Origin: Micromussa lordhowensis
Lineage: Eukaryota; Cnidaria; Anthozoa; Scleractinia; Lobophylliidae
Direction: 5' to 3'
Assembly: GCA_964020085.1 (NCBI GenBank)
Contig: OZ026604.1
Coordinates: 24,576,427-24,640,426 of the forward strand
Length of the DNA stretch: 64,000 nt
Shown: positions 11,067 to 24,200 of the stretch, in pieces
Layout of the letters: each line of letters begins with the position of its first letter
How positions within the stretch are numbered: the first letter of the stretch is position 1
Program-made: the position numbers and the translations under genes
Notes under the pieces: generated by a model
The model's input: the letters and a program-made list of their open reading frames with translations, nothing else
Told to the model about the DNA's origin: nothing
Databases searched by the model: none

Positions 11067-13752
11067 TCAAGGAAATTTTAGTAAAGACATGATGGCATTG
11101 GCGCCAGGGTGTTTTTTCTGGCCTTCTTTTTGCAGTAGTTTGCCCTGCTCCCAACTTTGCAGAATTTCAGAAAACGCGCGCTGGGGGTCCCCTTGGCAAA
11201 TTTGACATAGCTCGGCTTCACGGGCACTTTAAGAGGCGCGGTTTGCAGCAAAATGTTCTGCTAGGTTTACACTTTAAGGAAATTTTAGCTAAGACATGAT
11301 GGTATTGGCGCCAGGGTGTTTTTTTTGGCCTTCTTTTTGCAGTAGTTTGCCCTGGTCCCAACTTTGCAGAATTTCAGAAAACGCGCGCTGGGGGTCCCCT
11401 TGGCAAATTTGACATAGCTCGGCTTCACGGGCACTTTAAGAGGCGCGGTTTGCAGCGAAATGTTCTGCTAGGTTGGCACTTTAAGGAAGTTGTAGTTAGG
11501 ATATGATGACATTGGCGCCAGGGTGTTTTTTCTGGCCTTCTTTATGCAGTAGTTTGCCCTGGTCCCAACTTTGCAGAATTTCAGAAAACGCGCTGGGGGT
11601 CCCCTTGGCAAATCTGACATAGCTCGGCTTCACGGGCACTTTAAGAGGCGCGGTTTGCAGCAAAATGTTCTGCTAGGTTGGCACTTCAAGAAAATCTTAG
11701 CTAGGACATGATGGCATTGGCGCCAGGGTGTTTTTTCTGGCCTTCTTTTTGCAGTAGTTTGCCCTGGTCCCAACTTTGCAGAATTTCAGAAAACGCGCGC
11801 TGGGGGTCCCCTTGGCAAATTTGACATAGCTCGGCTTCACGGGCACTTTAAGAGGCGCGGTTTGCAGCAAAATGTTTTGCTAGGTTGGCACTTCAAGGAA
11901 ATTTTAGTTAGGACATGATGGCATTGGCGCAAGGGTGTTTTTTCTGGCCTTCTTTTTTACAGAAGTTTGCCCTGGTCCCAACTTTGCAGAATTTCAGAAA
12001 ACGCGCGCTGGGGGTCCCCTTGGCAAATTTGACATAGCTCGGCTTCACGGGCACTTTAAGAGGTGCGGTTTGCAGCAAAATGTTCTGCTAGGTTGGCACT
12101 TCAAGGAAATTGTAGTTAGGACATGATGGCATTGGCGCCAGGGTGTTTTTTCTGGCCTTCTTTTTGCAGTAGTTTGCCCTGGTCCCAACTTTGCAGAATT
12201 TCAGAAAACGCGCGCTGGGGGTCCCCTTGGCAAATTTGACATAGCTCGGCTTCACGGGCACTTTAAGAGGCGCGGTTTGCAGCAAAATGTTCTGCTAGGT
12301 TGGCACTTCAAGGAAATCCTAGTTAGGACATGATGGCATTGGCGCCAGGGTGTTTTTTCTGGCCTTCTTTTTGTAGTAGTTTGCCCTGGTCCCAACTTTG
12401 CAGAATTTCAGAAAACGCGCGCTGGGGGTCCCCTTGGCAAATTTGACATAGCTCGGCTTCACGGCACTTTAAGAGGGGCGGTTTGCAGCAAAATGTTCTG
12501 CTAGGTTGGCACTTCAAGGAAATTGTAGTTAGGACATGATGGCATTGGCGCCAGGGTGTTTTTTCTGGCCTTCTTTTTGCAGTAGTTTGCCCTGGTCCCA
12601 ACTTTGCAGAATTTCAGAAAACGCGCGCTGGGGGTCCCCTTGACAAATTTGACATAGCTCGGCTTCACGGGCACTTTAAGAGGCGCGGTTTGCAGCAAAA
12701 TGTTCTGCTCGGTTGGCACTTTAAGGAAATTTTAGTTAGGACATGATGGCATTGGCGCCGGGGTTTTTTTCTTGGCCTTCTTTTTGCAGTAGTTTGCCCT
12801 GGTCCCAACTTTGGAGAATTTCAGAAAACGCCCGTTGGAGGTCCCCTTGGCAAGTTGACATAGCTCGGCTTCACGGGCACTTTAAGAGGCGCGGTTTGCC
12901 GCAAAATGTTCTGCTAGGTTGGCACTTTAAGGAAATCCTAGTTAGGACATGATGAAATTGGTGCCAGGGTGTTTTTTCTGGCCTTCTTTTTGCAGTAGTT
13001 TGCCCTGGTCCCAACTTTGCAGAATTTCAGAAAACGCGCGCTGGGGGTCCCCTTAGCAAATTTGACATAGCTCGGCTTCACGGGCACTTTAAGAGGCGCG
13101 GTTAGCAGCAAAATGTTCTGCTAGGTTGGCACTTTAAGGAAATCTTAGTTAGGACATGATGGCATTGGCGCCGGGGTTTTTTTTTTGGCCTTCTTTTTGC
13201 AGTAGTTTGCCCTGGTCCCAACTTTGGAGAATTTCAGAAAACGCGCGCTGGAGGTCCCCTTGGCAAGTTGACATAGCTCGGCTTCATGGGCACTTTAAGA
13301 GGCGCGGTTTGCCGCAAAATGTTCTGCTAGGTTGGCACTTTAAGGAAATCCTAGTTAGGACATGATGGCATTGGCGCCAGGGTGTTTTTTCTGGCCTTCT
13401 TTTTGCAGTAGTTTGCCCTGGTCCCAACTTTGCAGAATTTCAGAAAACGCGCGCTGGGGGTCCCCTTGGCAAATTTGACATAGCTCGGCTTCACGGCACT
13501 TTAAGAGGGGCGGTTTGCAGCAAAATGTTCTGCTAGGTTGGCACTTCAAGGAAATTGTAGTTAGGACATGATGGCATTGGCGCCAGGGTGTTTTTTCTGG
13601 CCTTCTTTTTGCAGTAGTTTGCCCTGGTCCCAACTTTGCAGAATTTCAGAAAACGCGCGCTGGGGGTCCCCTTGACAAATTTGACATAGCTCGGCTTCAC
13701 GGGCACTTTAAGAGGCGCGGTTTGCAGCAAAATGTTCTGCTCGGTTGGCACT
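11067..13752. repeat. 13-mer higher-order repeat, copy 1 (2,686 bp)
   Basis: First of three copies of a block whose markers recur at offsets of 2,686 and then 2,273 bp. Markers are AGTAAAGACATGATGG with CCCTGCTCCC at its start, GATGGTATTGG, a GC deletion giving ACGCGCTGGG (11,585), CTTTTTTACAGAAGTTTG (11,950), TTCACGGCAC with one base missing (about 12,462), GCTCGGTTGGC (about 12,708), and ACTTTGGAGAATTTC with CTGGAGGTCC. Within this copy two monomers at 12.32-12.72 kb recur 1,032 bp later at 13.36-13.75 kb, and the GGAGAATTTC monomer recurs 413 bp later (12,743 and 13,156). The block was therefore itself assembled by smaller duplications. Confidence 0.93.
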
Positions 13753-16025
13753 TTAAGGAAATTTTAGTAAAGACATGATGGCATTGGCGCCAGGGTGTTT
13801 TTTCTGGCCTTCTTTTTGCAGTAGTTTGCCCTGCTCCCAACTTTGCAGAATTTCAGAAAACGCGCGCTGGGGGTCCCCTTGGCAAATTTGACATAGCTCG
13901 GCTTCACGGGCACTTTAAGAGGCGCGGTTTGCAGCAAAATGTTCTGCTAGGTTTACACTTTAAGGAAATTTTAGCTAAGACATGATGGTATTGGCGCCAG
14001 GGTGTTTTTTTTGGCCTTCTTTTTGCAGTAGTTTGCCCTGGTCCCAACTTTGCAGAATTTCAGAAAACGCGCGCTGGGGGTCCCCTTGGCAAATTTGACA
14101 TAGCTCGGCTTCACGGGCACTTTAAGAGGCGCGGTTTGCAGCGAAATGTTCTGCTAGGTTGGCACTTTAAGGAAGTTGTAGTTAGGATATGATGACATTG
14201 GCGCCAGGGTGTTTTTTCTGGCCTTCTTTATGCAGTAGTTTGCCCTGGTCCCAACTTTGCAGAATTTCAGAAAACGCGCTGGGGGTCCCCTTGGCAAATC
14301 TGACATAGCTCGGCTTCACGGGCACTTTAAGAGGCGCGGTTTGCAGCAAAATGTTCTGCTAGGTTGGCACTTCAAGAAAATCTTAGCTAGGACATGATGG
14401 CATTGGCGCCAGGGTGTTTTTTCTGGCCTTCTTTTTGCAGTAGTTTGCCCTGGTCCCAACTTTGCAGAATTTCAGAAAACGCGCGCTGGGGGTCCCCTTG
14501 GCAAATTTGACATAGCTCGGCTTCACGGGCACTTTAAGAGGCGCGGTTTGCAGCAAAATGTTTTGCTAGGTTGGCACTTCAAGGAAATTTTAGTTAGGAC
14601 ATGATGGCATTGGCGCAAGGGTGTTTTTTCTGGCCTTCTTTTTTACAGAAGTTTGCCCTGGTCCCAACTTTGCAGAATTTCAGAAAACGCGCGCTGGGGG
14701 TCCCCTTGGCAAATTTGACATAGCTCGGCTTCACGGGCACTTTAAGAGGTGCGGTTTGCAGCAAAATGTTCTGCTAGGTTGGCACTTCAAGGAAATTGTA
14801 GTTAGGACATGATGGCATTGGCGCCAGGGTGTTTTTTCTGGCCTTCTTTTTGCAGTAGTTTGCCCTGGTCCCAACTTTGCAGAATTTCAGAAAACGCGCG
14901 CTGGGGGTCCCCTTGGCAAATTTGACATAGCTCGGCTTCACGGGCACTTTAAGAGGTGCGGTTTGCAGCAAAATGTTCTGCTAGGTTGGCACTTCAAGGA
15001 AATCCTAGTTAGGACATGATGGCATTGGCGCCAGGGTGTTTTTTCTGGCCTTCTTTTTGTAGTAGTTTGCCCTGGTCCCAACTTTGCAGAATTTCAGAAA
15101 ACGCGCGCTGGGGGTCCCCTTGGCAAATTTGACATAGCTCGGCTTCACGGCACTTTAAGAGGGGCGGTTTGCAGCAAAATGTTCTGCTAGGTTGGCACTT
15201 CAAGGAAATTGTAGTTAGGACATGATGGCATTGGCGCCAGGGTGTTTTTTCTGGCCTTCTTTTTGCAGTAGTTTGCCCTGGTCCCAACTTTGCAGAATTT
15301 CAGAAAACGCGCGCTGGGGGTCCCCTTGACAAATTTGACATAGCTCGGCTTCACGGGCACTTTAAGAGGCGCGGTTTGCAGCAAAATGTTCTGCTCGGTT
15401 GGCACTTTAAGGAAATTTTAGTTAGGACATGATGGCATTGGCGCCGGGGTTTTTTTCTTGGCCTTCTTTTTGCAGTAGTTTGCCCTGGTCCCAACTTTGG
15501 AGAATTTCAGAAAACGCCCGTTGGAGGTCCCCTTGGCAAGTTGACATAGCTCGGCTTCACGGGCACTTTAAGAGGCGCGGTTTGCCGCAAAATGTTCTGC
15601 TAGGTTGGCACTTTAAGGAAATCCTAGTTAGGACATGATGAAATTGGCGCCAGGGTGTTTTTTCTGGCCTTCTTTTTGCAGTAGTTTGCCCTGGTCCCAA
15701 CTTTGCAGAATTTCAGAAAACGCGCGCTGGGGGTCCCCTTGGCAAATTTGACATAGCTCGGCTTCACGGCACTTTAAGAGGGGCGGTTTGCAGCAAAATG
15801 TTCTGCTAGGTTGGCACTTCAAGGAAATTGTAGTTAGGACATGATGGCATTGGCGCCAGGGTGTTTTTTCTGGCCTTCTTTTTGCAGTAGTTTGCCCTGG
15901 TCCCAACTTTGCAGAATTTCAGAAAACGCGCGCTGGGGGTCCCCTTGACAAATTTGACATAGCTCGGCTTCACGGGCACTTTAAGAGGCGCGGTTTGCAG
16001 CAAAATGTTCTGCTCGGTTGGCACT
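13753..16025. repeat. 13-mer higher-order repeat, copy 2, two monomers deleted (2,273 bp)
   Basis: This copy repeats the markers of copy 1 at an offset of 2,686 bp but is 413 bp shorter, having lost two monomers. The left junction with copy 1 falls between 13,755 and 13,768: left of it the monomer matches the end of the block (GCTCGGTTGGCACTTTAAGG), and right of it it matches the block start (AGTAAAGACATG). The deletion junction is a hybrid monomer at 15,643-15,647: GATGAAATTGG comes from the 12.95-kb type and CGCCAGGG from the 13.37-kb type. Confidence 0.93.
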
Positions 16026-18437
16026 TTAAGGAAATTTTAGTAAAGACATGATGGCATTGGCGCCAGGGTGTTTTTTCTGGCCTTCTTTTTGCAGTAGTTT
16101 GCCCTGCTCCCAACTTTGCAGAATTTCAGAAAACGCGCGCTGGGGGTCCCCTTGGCAAATTTGACATAGCTCGGCTTCACGGGCACTTTAAGAGGCGCGG
16201 TTTGCAGCAAAATGTTCTGCTAGGTTTACACTTTAAGGAAATTTTAGCTAAGACATGATGGTATTGGCGCCAGGGTGTTTTTTTTGGCCTTCTTTTTGCA
16301 GTAGTTTGCCCTGGTCCCAACTTTGCAGAATTTCAGAAAACGCGCGCTGGGGGTCCCCTTGGCAAATTTGACATAGCTCGGCTTCACGGGCACTTTAAGA
16401 GGCGCGGTTTGCAGCGAAATGTTCTGCTAGGTTGGCACTTTAAGGAAGTTGTAGTTAGGATATGATGACATTGGCGCCAGGGTGTTTTTTCTGGCCTTCT
16501 TTATGCAGTAGTTTGCCCTGGTCCCAACTTTGCAGAATTTCAGAAAACGCGCTGGGGGTCCCCTTGGCAAATCTGACATAGCTCGGCTTCACGGGCACTT
16601 TAAGAGGCGCGGTTTGCAGCAAAATGTTCTGCTAGGTTGGCACTTCAAGAAAATCTTAGCTAGGACATGATGGCATTGGCGCCAGGGTGTTTTTTCTGGC
16701 CTTCTTTTTGCAGTAGTTTGCCCTGGTCCCAACTTTGCAGAATTTCAGAAAACGCGCGCTGGGGGTCCCCTTGGCAAATTTGACATAGCTCGGCTTCACG
16801 GGCACTTTAAGAGGCGCGGTTTGCAGCAAAATGTTTTGCTAGGTTGGCACTTCAAGGAAATTTTAGTTAGGACATGATGGCATTGGCGCAAGGGTGTTTT
16901 TTCTGGCCTTCTTTTTTACAGAAGTTTGCCCTGGTCCCAACTTTGCAGAATTTCAGAAAACGCGCGCTGGGGGTCCCCTTGGCAAATTTGACATAGCTCG
17001 GCTTCACGGGCACTTTAAGAGGTGCGGTTTGCAGCAAAATGTTCTGCTAGGTTGGCACTTCAAGGAAATTGTAGTTAGGACATGATGGCATTGGCGCCAG
17101 GGTGTTTTTTCTGGCCTTCTTTTTGCAATAGTTTGCCCTGGTCCCAACTTTGCAGAATTTCAGAAAACGCGCGCTGGGGGTCCCCTTGGCAAATTTGACA
17201 TAGCTCGGCTTCACGGGCACTTTAAGAGGTGCGGTTTGCAGCAAAATGTTCTGCTAGGTTGGCACTTCAAGGAAATCCTAGTTAGGACATGATGGCATTG
17301 GCGCCAGGGTGTTTTTTCTGGCCTTCTTTTTGTAGTAGTTTGCCCTGGTCCCAACTTTGCAGAATTTCAGAAAACGCGCGCTGGGGGTCCCCTTGGCAAA
17401 TTTGACATAGCTCGGCTTCACGGCACTTTAAGAGGGGCGGTTTGCAGCAAAATGTTCTGCTAGGTTGGCACTTCAAGGAAATTGTAGTTAGGACATGATG
17501 GCATTGGCGCCAGGGTGTTTTTTCTGGCCTTCTTTTTGCAGTAGTTTGCCCTGGTCCCAACTTTGCAGAATTTCAGAAAACGCGCGCTGGGGGTCCCCTT
17601 GACAAATTTGACATAGCTCGGCTTCACGGGCACTTTAAGAGGCGCGGTTTGCAGCAAAATGTTCTGCTCGGTTGGCACTTTAAGGAAATTTTAGTTAGGA
17701 CATGATGGCATTGGCGCCGGGGTTTTTTTCTTGGCCTTCTTTTTGCAGTAGTTTGCCCTGGTCCCAACTTTGGAGAATTTCAGAAAACGCCCGTTGGAGG
17801 TCCCCTTGGCAAGTTGACATAGCTCGGCTTCACGGGCACTTTAAGAGGCGCGGTTTGCCGCAAAATGTTCTGCTAGGTTGGCACTTTAAGGAAATCCTAG
17901 TTAGGACATGATGAAATTGGTGCCAGGGTGTTTTTTCTGGCCTTCTTTTTGCAGTAGTTTGCCCTGGTCCCAACTTTGCAGAATTTCAGAAAACGCGCGC
18001 TGGGGGTCCCCTTAGCAAATTTGACATAGCTCGGCTTCACGGGCACTTTAAGAGGCGCGGTTAGCAGCAAAATGTTCTGCTAGGTTGGCACTTTAAGGAA
18101 ATCTTAGTTAGGACATGATGGCATTGGCGCCGGGGTTTTTTTTTTGGCCTTCTTTTTGCAGTAGTTTGCCCTGGTCCCAACTTTGGAGAATTTCAGAAAA
18201 CGCGCGCTGGAGGTCCCCTTGGCAAGTTGACATAGCTCGGCTTCATGGGCACTTTAAGAGGCGCGGTTTGCCGCAAAATGTTCTGCTAGGTTGGCACTTT
18301 AAGGAAATCCTAGTTAGGACATGATGGCATTGGCGCCAGGGTGTTTTTTCTGGCCTTCTTTTTGCAGTAGTTTGCCCTGGTCCCAACTTTGCAGAATTTC
18401 AGAAAACGCGCGCTGGGGGTCCCCTTGGCAAATTTGA
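16026..18437. repeat. 13-mer higher-order repeat, copy 3, right-truncated
   Basis: The same order of markers recurs 2,273 bp after copy 2 and 4,959 bp after copy 1. The two monomers missing from copy 2 are present here (17,702 and 18,115), so copy 3 resembles copy 1 more in structure. The match to copy 1 ends near 18,437, where TTTGACAAAGCTCGG and a full TTCACGGGCAC replace the shortened TTCACGGCAC, leaving off roughly the last 1.3 monomers. A private change GCAATAG for GCAGTAG is visible near 17,127. Confidence 0.92.
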
Positions 18438-18799
18438 CAAAGCTCGGCTTCACGGGCACTTTAAGAGGCGCGGTTTGCAGCAAAATGTTCTGCTAGGTTG
18501 GCACTTTAAGGAAATTCTTGTTAGGACATGATGGCATTGGCGCCAGGGTGTTTTTTCTGGCCTTCTTTTTGCAGTAGTTTGCCCTGGTCCCAACTTTGCA
18601 GAATTTCAGAAAACGCGCGCTGGGGGTCCCCTTGGCAAATTTGACATAGCTCGGCTTCACGGGCACTTTAAGAGGCGCGGTTTGCAGCAAAATGTTCTGC
18701 TAGGTTGGCGCTTTAAAGAAATGCTAGTTAGGACATGATGGCATTGGCGCCAGGGTGTTTTTTCTGGCCTTCTTTTTGCAGTAGTTTGCCCTGGTCCCA

Positions 18800-21285
18800 A
18801 CTTTGCAGAATTTCAGAAAACGCGCGCTGGGGGTCTCCTTGGCAAATTTGACATAGCTCGGCTTCACGGGCACTTTAAGAGGCGCGGTTTGCAGCAAAAT
18901 GTTCTGCTAGGTTGGCACTTTAAGGAAATCTTAGTTACGAGATGATGGCATTGGCGCCAGGGTGTTTTTGCTGGCCTTCTTTTTGCAGTAGTTTGCCCTG
19001 GTCCCAACTTTGCAGAATTTCAGAAAACGCGCGCTGGGGGTCCCCTTGGCAAATTTGACATAGCTCGGCTTCACGGGCACTTTAAGAGGCGCGGTTTGCA
19101 GCAAAATGTTCTGATTGGTTGGCACTTCAAGGAAATTTTAGTTAGGGCATGATGGCATTGGCACCAGGGTATTTTTGTTGGCCTTCTTTTTGCAGTAGTT
19201 TGCCCTGGTCCCAACTTTGCAAAATTTCAGAAAACGCGCGCTTGGGGTCCCCTTGGCAAATTTGACATAGCTCGGCTTCACGGGCACTTTAAGAGGCGCG
19301 GTTAGCAGCAAAATGTTTCGCTAGGTTGGCGCCTTAAGGAAATGCTAGTTAGGACATGATGGCATTGGCCCCAGGGTGTTTTTTCTGGCCTTCTTTTTGC
19401 AGTAGTTTGCCCTGGTCCTAACTTTGCAGAATTTCAGAAAACGCGCGCTGGGGGTCCCCTTGGCAAATTTGACATAGCTCGGCTTCACGGGCACTTTAAG
19501 AGGCGCGGTTTGCAGCAAAATGTTCTGCTAGGTTGGCACTTTAAGGAAATATTAGTTAGGACATGATGGCATTGGCGCAAGGGTGTTTTTGCTGGCCTTC
19601 TTTTTGCAGTAGTTTGCCCTGGTCCCAACTTTGCAGAATTTCAGAAAACGCGCGCTGGGGGTCCCCTTGGCAAATTTGACATAGCTCGGCTTCACGGGCA
19701 CTTTAAGAGGCGCGGTTTGCAGCAAAATGTTCTGCTAGGTCGGCACTTGAAGGAAATCCTAGTTAGGACATAATGGCATTGGCGCCAGGGTGTTTTTTTT
19801 TGGCCTTCTTTTTGCAGTAGTTTGCCCTGGTCCCAACTTTGCAGAATTTCAGAAAACGCGCGCTGGGGGTCCCCTTGGCAAACTTGACATAGCTCGGCTT
19901 CACGGGCACTTTAAGAGGCGCGGTTTGCAGCAAAATGTTCTGCTTGGTTGGCACTTCAACGAAATTTTAGTTAGGGCATAATGGCATTGGCGCCAGGGTA
20001 TTTTTGTTGGCCTTCTTTTTGCAGTAGTTTGCCCTGGTCCCAACTTTGCAGAATTTCAGAAAACGCGCGCTGGGGGTCTCCTTGGCAAATTTGACATAGC
20101 TCGGCTTCACGGGCACTTTAAGAGGCGCGGTTTGCAGCAAAATGTTCTGCTAGGTTGGCACTTTAAGGAAATCTTAGTTACGAGATGATGGCATTGGCGC
20201 CAGGGTGTTTTTGCTGGCCTTCTTTTTGCAGTAGTTTGCCCTGGTCCCAACTTTGCAGAATTTCAGAAAACGCGCGCTGGGGGTCCCCTTGGCAAATTTG
20301 ACATAGCTCGGCTTCACGGGCACTTTAAGAGGCGCGGTTTGCAGCAAAATGTTCTGATTGGTTGGCACTTCAAGGAAATTTTAGTTAGGGCATGATGGCA
20401 TTGGCACCAGGGTATTTTTGTTGGCCTTCTTTTTGCAGTAGTTTGCCCTGGTCCCAACTTTGCAAAATTTCAGAAAACGCGCGCTTGGGGTCCCCTTGGC
20501 AAATTTGACATAGCTCGGCTTCACGGGCACTTTAAGAGGCGCGGTTAGCAGCAAAATGTTTCGCTAGGTTGGCGCCTTAAGGAAATGCTAGTTAGGACAT
20601 GATGGCATTGGCCCCAGGGTGTTTTTTCTGGCCTTCTTTTTGCAGTAGTTTGCCCTGGTCCTAACTTTGCAGAATTTCAGAAAACGCGCGCTGGGGGTCC
20701 CCTTGGCAAATTTGACATAGCTCGGCTTCACGGGCACTTTAAGAGGCGCGGTTTGCAGCAAAATGTTCTGCTAGGTTGGCACTTTAAGGAAATATTAGTT
20801 AGGACATGATGGCATTGGCGCAAGGGTGTTTTTGCTGGCCTTCTTTTTGCAGTAGTTTGCCCTGGTCCCAACTTTGCAGAATTTCAGAAAACGCGCGCTG
20901 GGGGTCCCCTTGGCAAATTTGACATAGCTCGGCTTCACGGGCACTTTAAGAGGCGCGGTTTGCAGCAAAATGTTCTGCTAGGTCGGCACTTGAAGGAAAT
21001 CCTAGTTAGGACATAATGGCATTGGCGCCAGGGTGTTTTTTTTTGGCCTTCTTTTTGCAGTAGTTTGCCCTGGTCCCAACTTTGCAGAATTTCAGAAAAC
21101 GCGCGCTGGGGGTCCCCTTGGCAAACTTGACATAGCTCGGCTTCACGGGCACTTTAAGAGGCGCGGTTTGCAGCAAAATGTTCTGCTTGGTTGGCACTTC
21201 AACGAAATTTTAGTTAGGGCATAATGGCATTGGCGCCAGGGTATTTTTGTTGGCCTTCTTTTTGCAGTAGTTTGCCCTGGTCCCA
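18800..21285. repeat. Tandem 6-mer duplication (2 x 1,243 bp)
   Basis: Six monomers are repeated in tandem at a fixed offset of 1,243 bp. Paired markers: GGGGGTCTCCTTGGC (18,833 and 20,076), ACGAGATGATGG (near 18,937 and 20,180), CTGATTGGTTGGC (19,112 and 20,355), GGCACCAGGGTATTTTTG, GCGCGGTTAGCAGC, GTTTCGCTAGG, AAATATTAGTTAGG, and GACATAATGGC (19,769 and 21,012). The copies look identical along their paired length. The left edge lies between about 18,785 and 18,833, and copy 2 ends near 21,290, where GCAGAATTTC becomes GCAAAATTTC. This block includes two of the rare monomers with A at the first base of the hypervariable doublet. Confidence 0.95.
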
Positions 21286-24200
21286 ACTTTGCAAAATTTC
21301 AGAAAACGCGCGCTGGGGGTCCCCTTGGCAAATTTGACATAGCTCGGCTTCACGGGCACTTTAAGAGGCGCGATTTGCAGCAAAATGTTCTGCTAGGTTG
21401 GCACTTCAAGGAAATCTTAGTTAGGACATGATGGCATTGGCTTTAGGGTATTTTTGTTGGCCTTCTTTTTGCAGTAGTTTGCCCTGGTCCCAACTTTGCA
21501 CAATTTCAGAAAACGCGCGCTGGGGGTCCCCTTGGCAAATTTGACATAGCTCGGCTTCACGGGCACTTTAAGAGGCGCGGTTTGCAGCAAAATGTTCTGC
21601 TAGGTTGGCACTTCAACGAAATGCTAGTTAGGACATGATGGCATTGGCGCCACGGTGTTTTTTCTGGCCTTCTTTTTGCAGTAGTTTGCCCTGGTCCCAA
21701 CTTTGCAGAATTTCAGAAAACGCGCGCTGGGGGTCTCCTTGGCAAATTTGACATAGCTCGGCTTCACGGGCACTTTAAGAGACGCGGTTTGCAGCAAAAT
21801 GTTTTGCTAGGTTGGCACTTTAAGAAAATTTTAGTTAGGACATGATGGCATTTGCGCCAGGGTGTTTTTTCTGGCCTTCTTTTTGCAGTAGTTTGCCCTG
21901 GTCCCAACTTTGCAGAATTTCAGAAAACGCGCGCTGGGGGTCCCCTTGGCAAATTTGACATAGCTCGGCTTCACGGGCACTTTAAGAGGCGCGGTTTGCA
22001 GCAAGATGTTCTGCTAGGTTGGCACTTTAAGGAAATTTTAGTTAGGACATGATGGCATTGGCGCCAGGGTGTTTTTTCTGGCCTTTTTTTTGCAGTAGTT
22101 TGCCCTGGTCCCAACTTTGCAGAATTTCAGAAAACGCGCGCTGGGGGTCCCCTTGGCAAATTTGACATAGCTCGGCTTCACGGGCACTTTAAGAGGCGCG
22201 GTTTGCAGCAAAATGTTCTGCTAGGTTGGCACTTGAAGGAAACTTTAGTTAGGACATGATGGCATTGGCGCCAAGGTGTTTTTTCTGCCCTTATTTTTGC
22301 AGTAGTTTGCCCTGGTCCCAACTTTGCAGAATTTCAGAAAACGCGCGCTGGCGGTCCCCTTGGCAAATTTGACATAGCTCGGCTTCACGGGCACTTTAAG
22401 AGGCGCGGTTTGCAGCAAAATGTTCTGCTAGGTTGGCACTTTAAGGAAATTGTAGTTAGGACATGATGGCATTGGCGCCAGGGTGCTTTTTCTGGCCTTC
22501 TTTTTGCAGTACTTTGCCCTGGTTCCAACTTTGCAGAATTTCGGAAAACGCGCGCTGGGGGTCCCCTTGGCAAATTTGACATAGCTCGGCTCCACGGGCA
22601 CTTTAAGACGCGCAGTTTGCAGCAAAATGTTCTGCTAGGTTGGCACTTCAAGGAAATCCTAGTTAAGACATGATGGCATTGGCGCCAGGGTGTTTTTTAT
22701 GGCCTTCTTTTTGCAGTAGTTTGCCCTGGTCTCAACTTTGCAGAATTTCAGAAAAAGCGCGCTGGGGGTCCTCTTGGCAAATTTGACATAGCTCGGCTTC
22801 ACGGGCACTTTAAGAGGCGCGCTTTGCAGCAAAATGTTCTGCTAGGTTGGCACTTTAAGGAAATCTTAGTTAGGACATGATGGCATTGGCGCCGGGGTTT
22901 TTTTTTTGCCTTCTTTTTGCAGTAGTTTGCCCTGGTCCCAACTTTGCAGAATTTCAGAAAACGCGCGCTGGGGGTCCCCTTGGCAAATTTGACATAGCTC
23001 GGCTTCACGGGCACTTTAAGAGGCGCGGTTTGCAGCAAAATGTTCTGCTAAATTGGCACTTGAAGGAAATTTTAGTTAAGACATGATGGCATTGGCGCCA
23101 GGGTGTTTTTTTTTGCCCTTCTTTTAGCAGTAGTTTGCTCTGGTCCCAACTTTGCAGAATTTCAGAAAAACGCGCGCTGGGGGTCCCCTTGGCAAATTTG
23201 ACATAGCTCGGCTTCACGGGCACTTTAAGAGGCGCGGTTTGCAGCAAAATATTCTGCTAGGTTGGCACTTTAAGGAAATTGTAGTTACGACATGATGGCA
23301 TTGGCGCCAGGGTGTTTTCTATGGCCTTCTTTTTGCAGTAGTTTGCTTTGGTCCCAACTTTGCAGAATTTCAGAAAACGCGCGCTGGGGGTCCCCTTGAC
23401 AAATTTGACATAGCTCGGCTTCACGGGCACTTTAGGAGGCGCAGTGTGCAGCAAAATGTTCTGCTAGGTTTGCACTTTAAGGAAATCCTAGTTAGGACAT
23501 CATGGCATTGGCGCCGGGGTTATTTTTTTGGCCTTCTTTTTGCAGTAGTTCGCCCTGGTCCCAACTTTGGAGAATTTCAGAAAACGCGAGCTGGAGGTCC
23601 CCTTGGCAAATTTGACATAGCTCGGCTTCACGGGCACTTTAAGAGGCGCGGTTTGCAGCAAAATGTTCTGCTAGGTTGGCACTTTAAGGAAATGTTAGTT
23701 AGGACATGATGGCATTGGCGCCAGGGTGTTTTTTCTGGCCTTCTTTTTGCAGTAGTTTGCCCTGGTCCCAACTTTGCAGAATTTCAGAAAACGCGCGCTG
23801 GGGGTCCCCTTGGCAAATTTGACATAGCTCGGCTTCACGGGCACTTTAAGAGGCGCGGTTTGCAGCAAAATGTTCTGCTAGGTTGGCACTTGAAGGAAAT
23901 TTAATTTAGGACATGATGGCATTGGCGCCAGGGTGTTTTTTCTGCCCTTCTTTTTGCAGTAGTTTGCCCTGGTCCCAACTTTGCAGAATTTTAGAAAACC
24001 CGCGCTGGGGGTCCCCTTGGCAAATTTGACATAGCTCGGCTTCACGGGCACTTTAAGAGGCGCGGTTTGCAGCAAAATGTTCTGCTAGGTTGGCACTTGA
24101 AGGAAATTTTAGTTAGGACATGATGGCATTTGCGCCAGGGTGTTTTTTCTGGCCTTCTTTTTGCAGTAGTTTGCCCTGGTCCCAACTTTGCAGAATTTCA

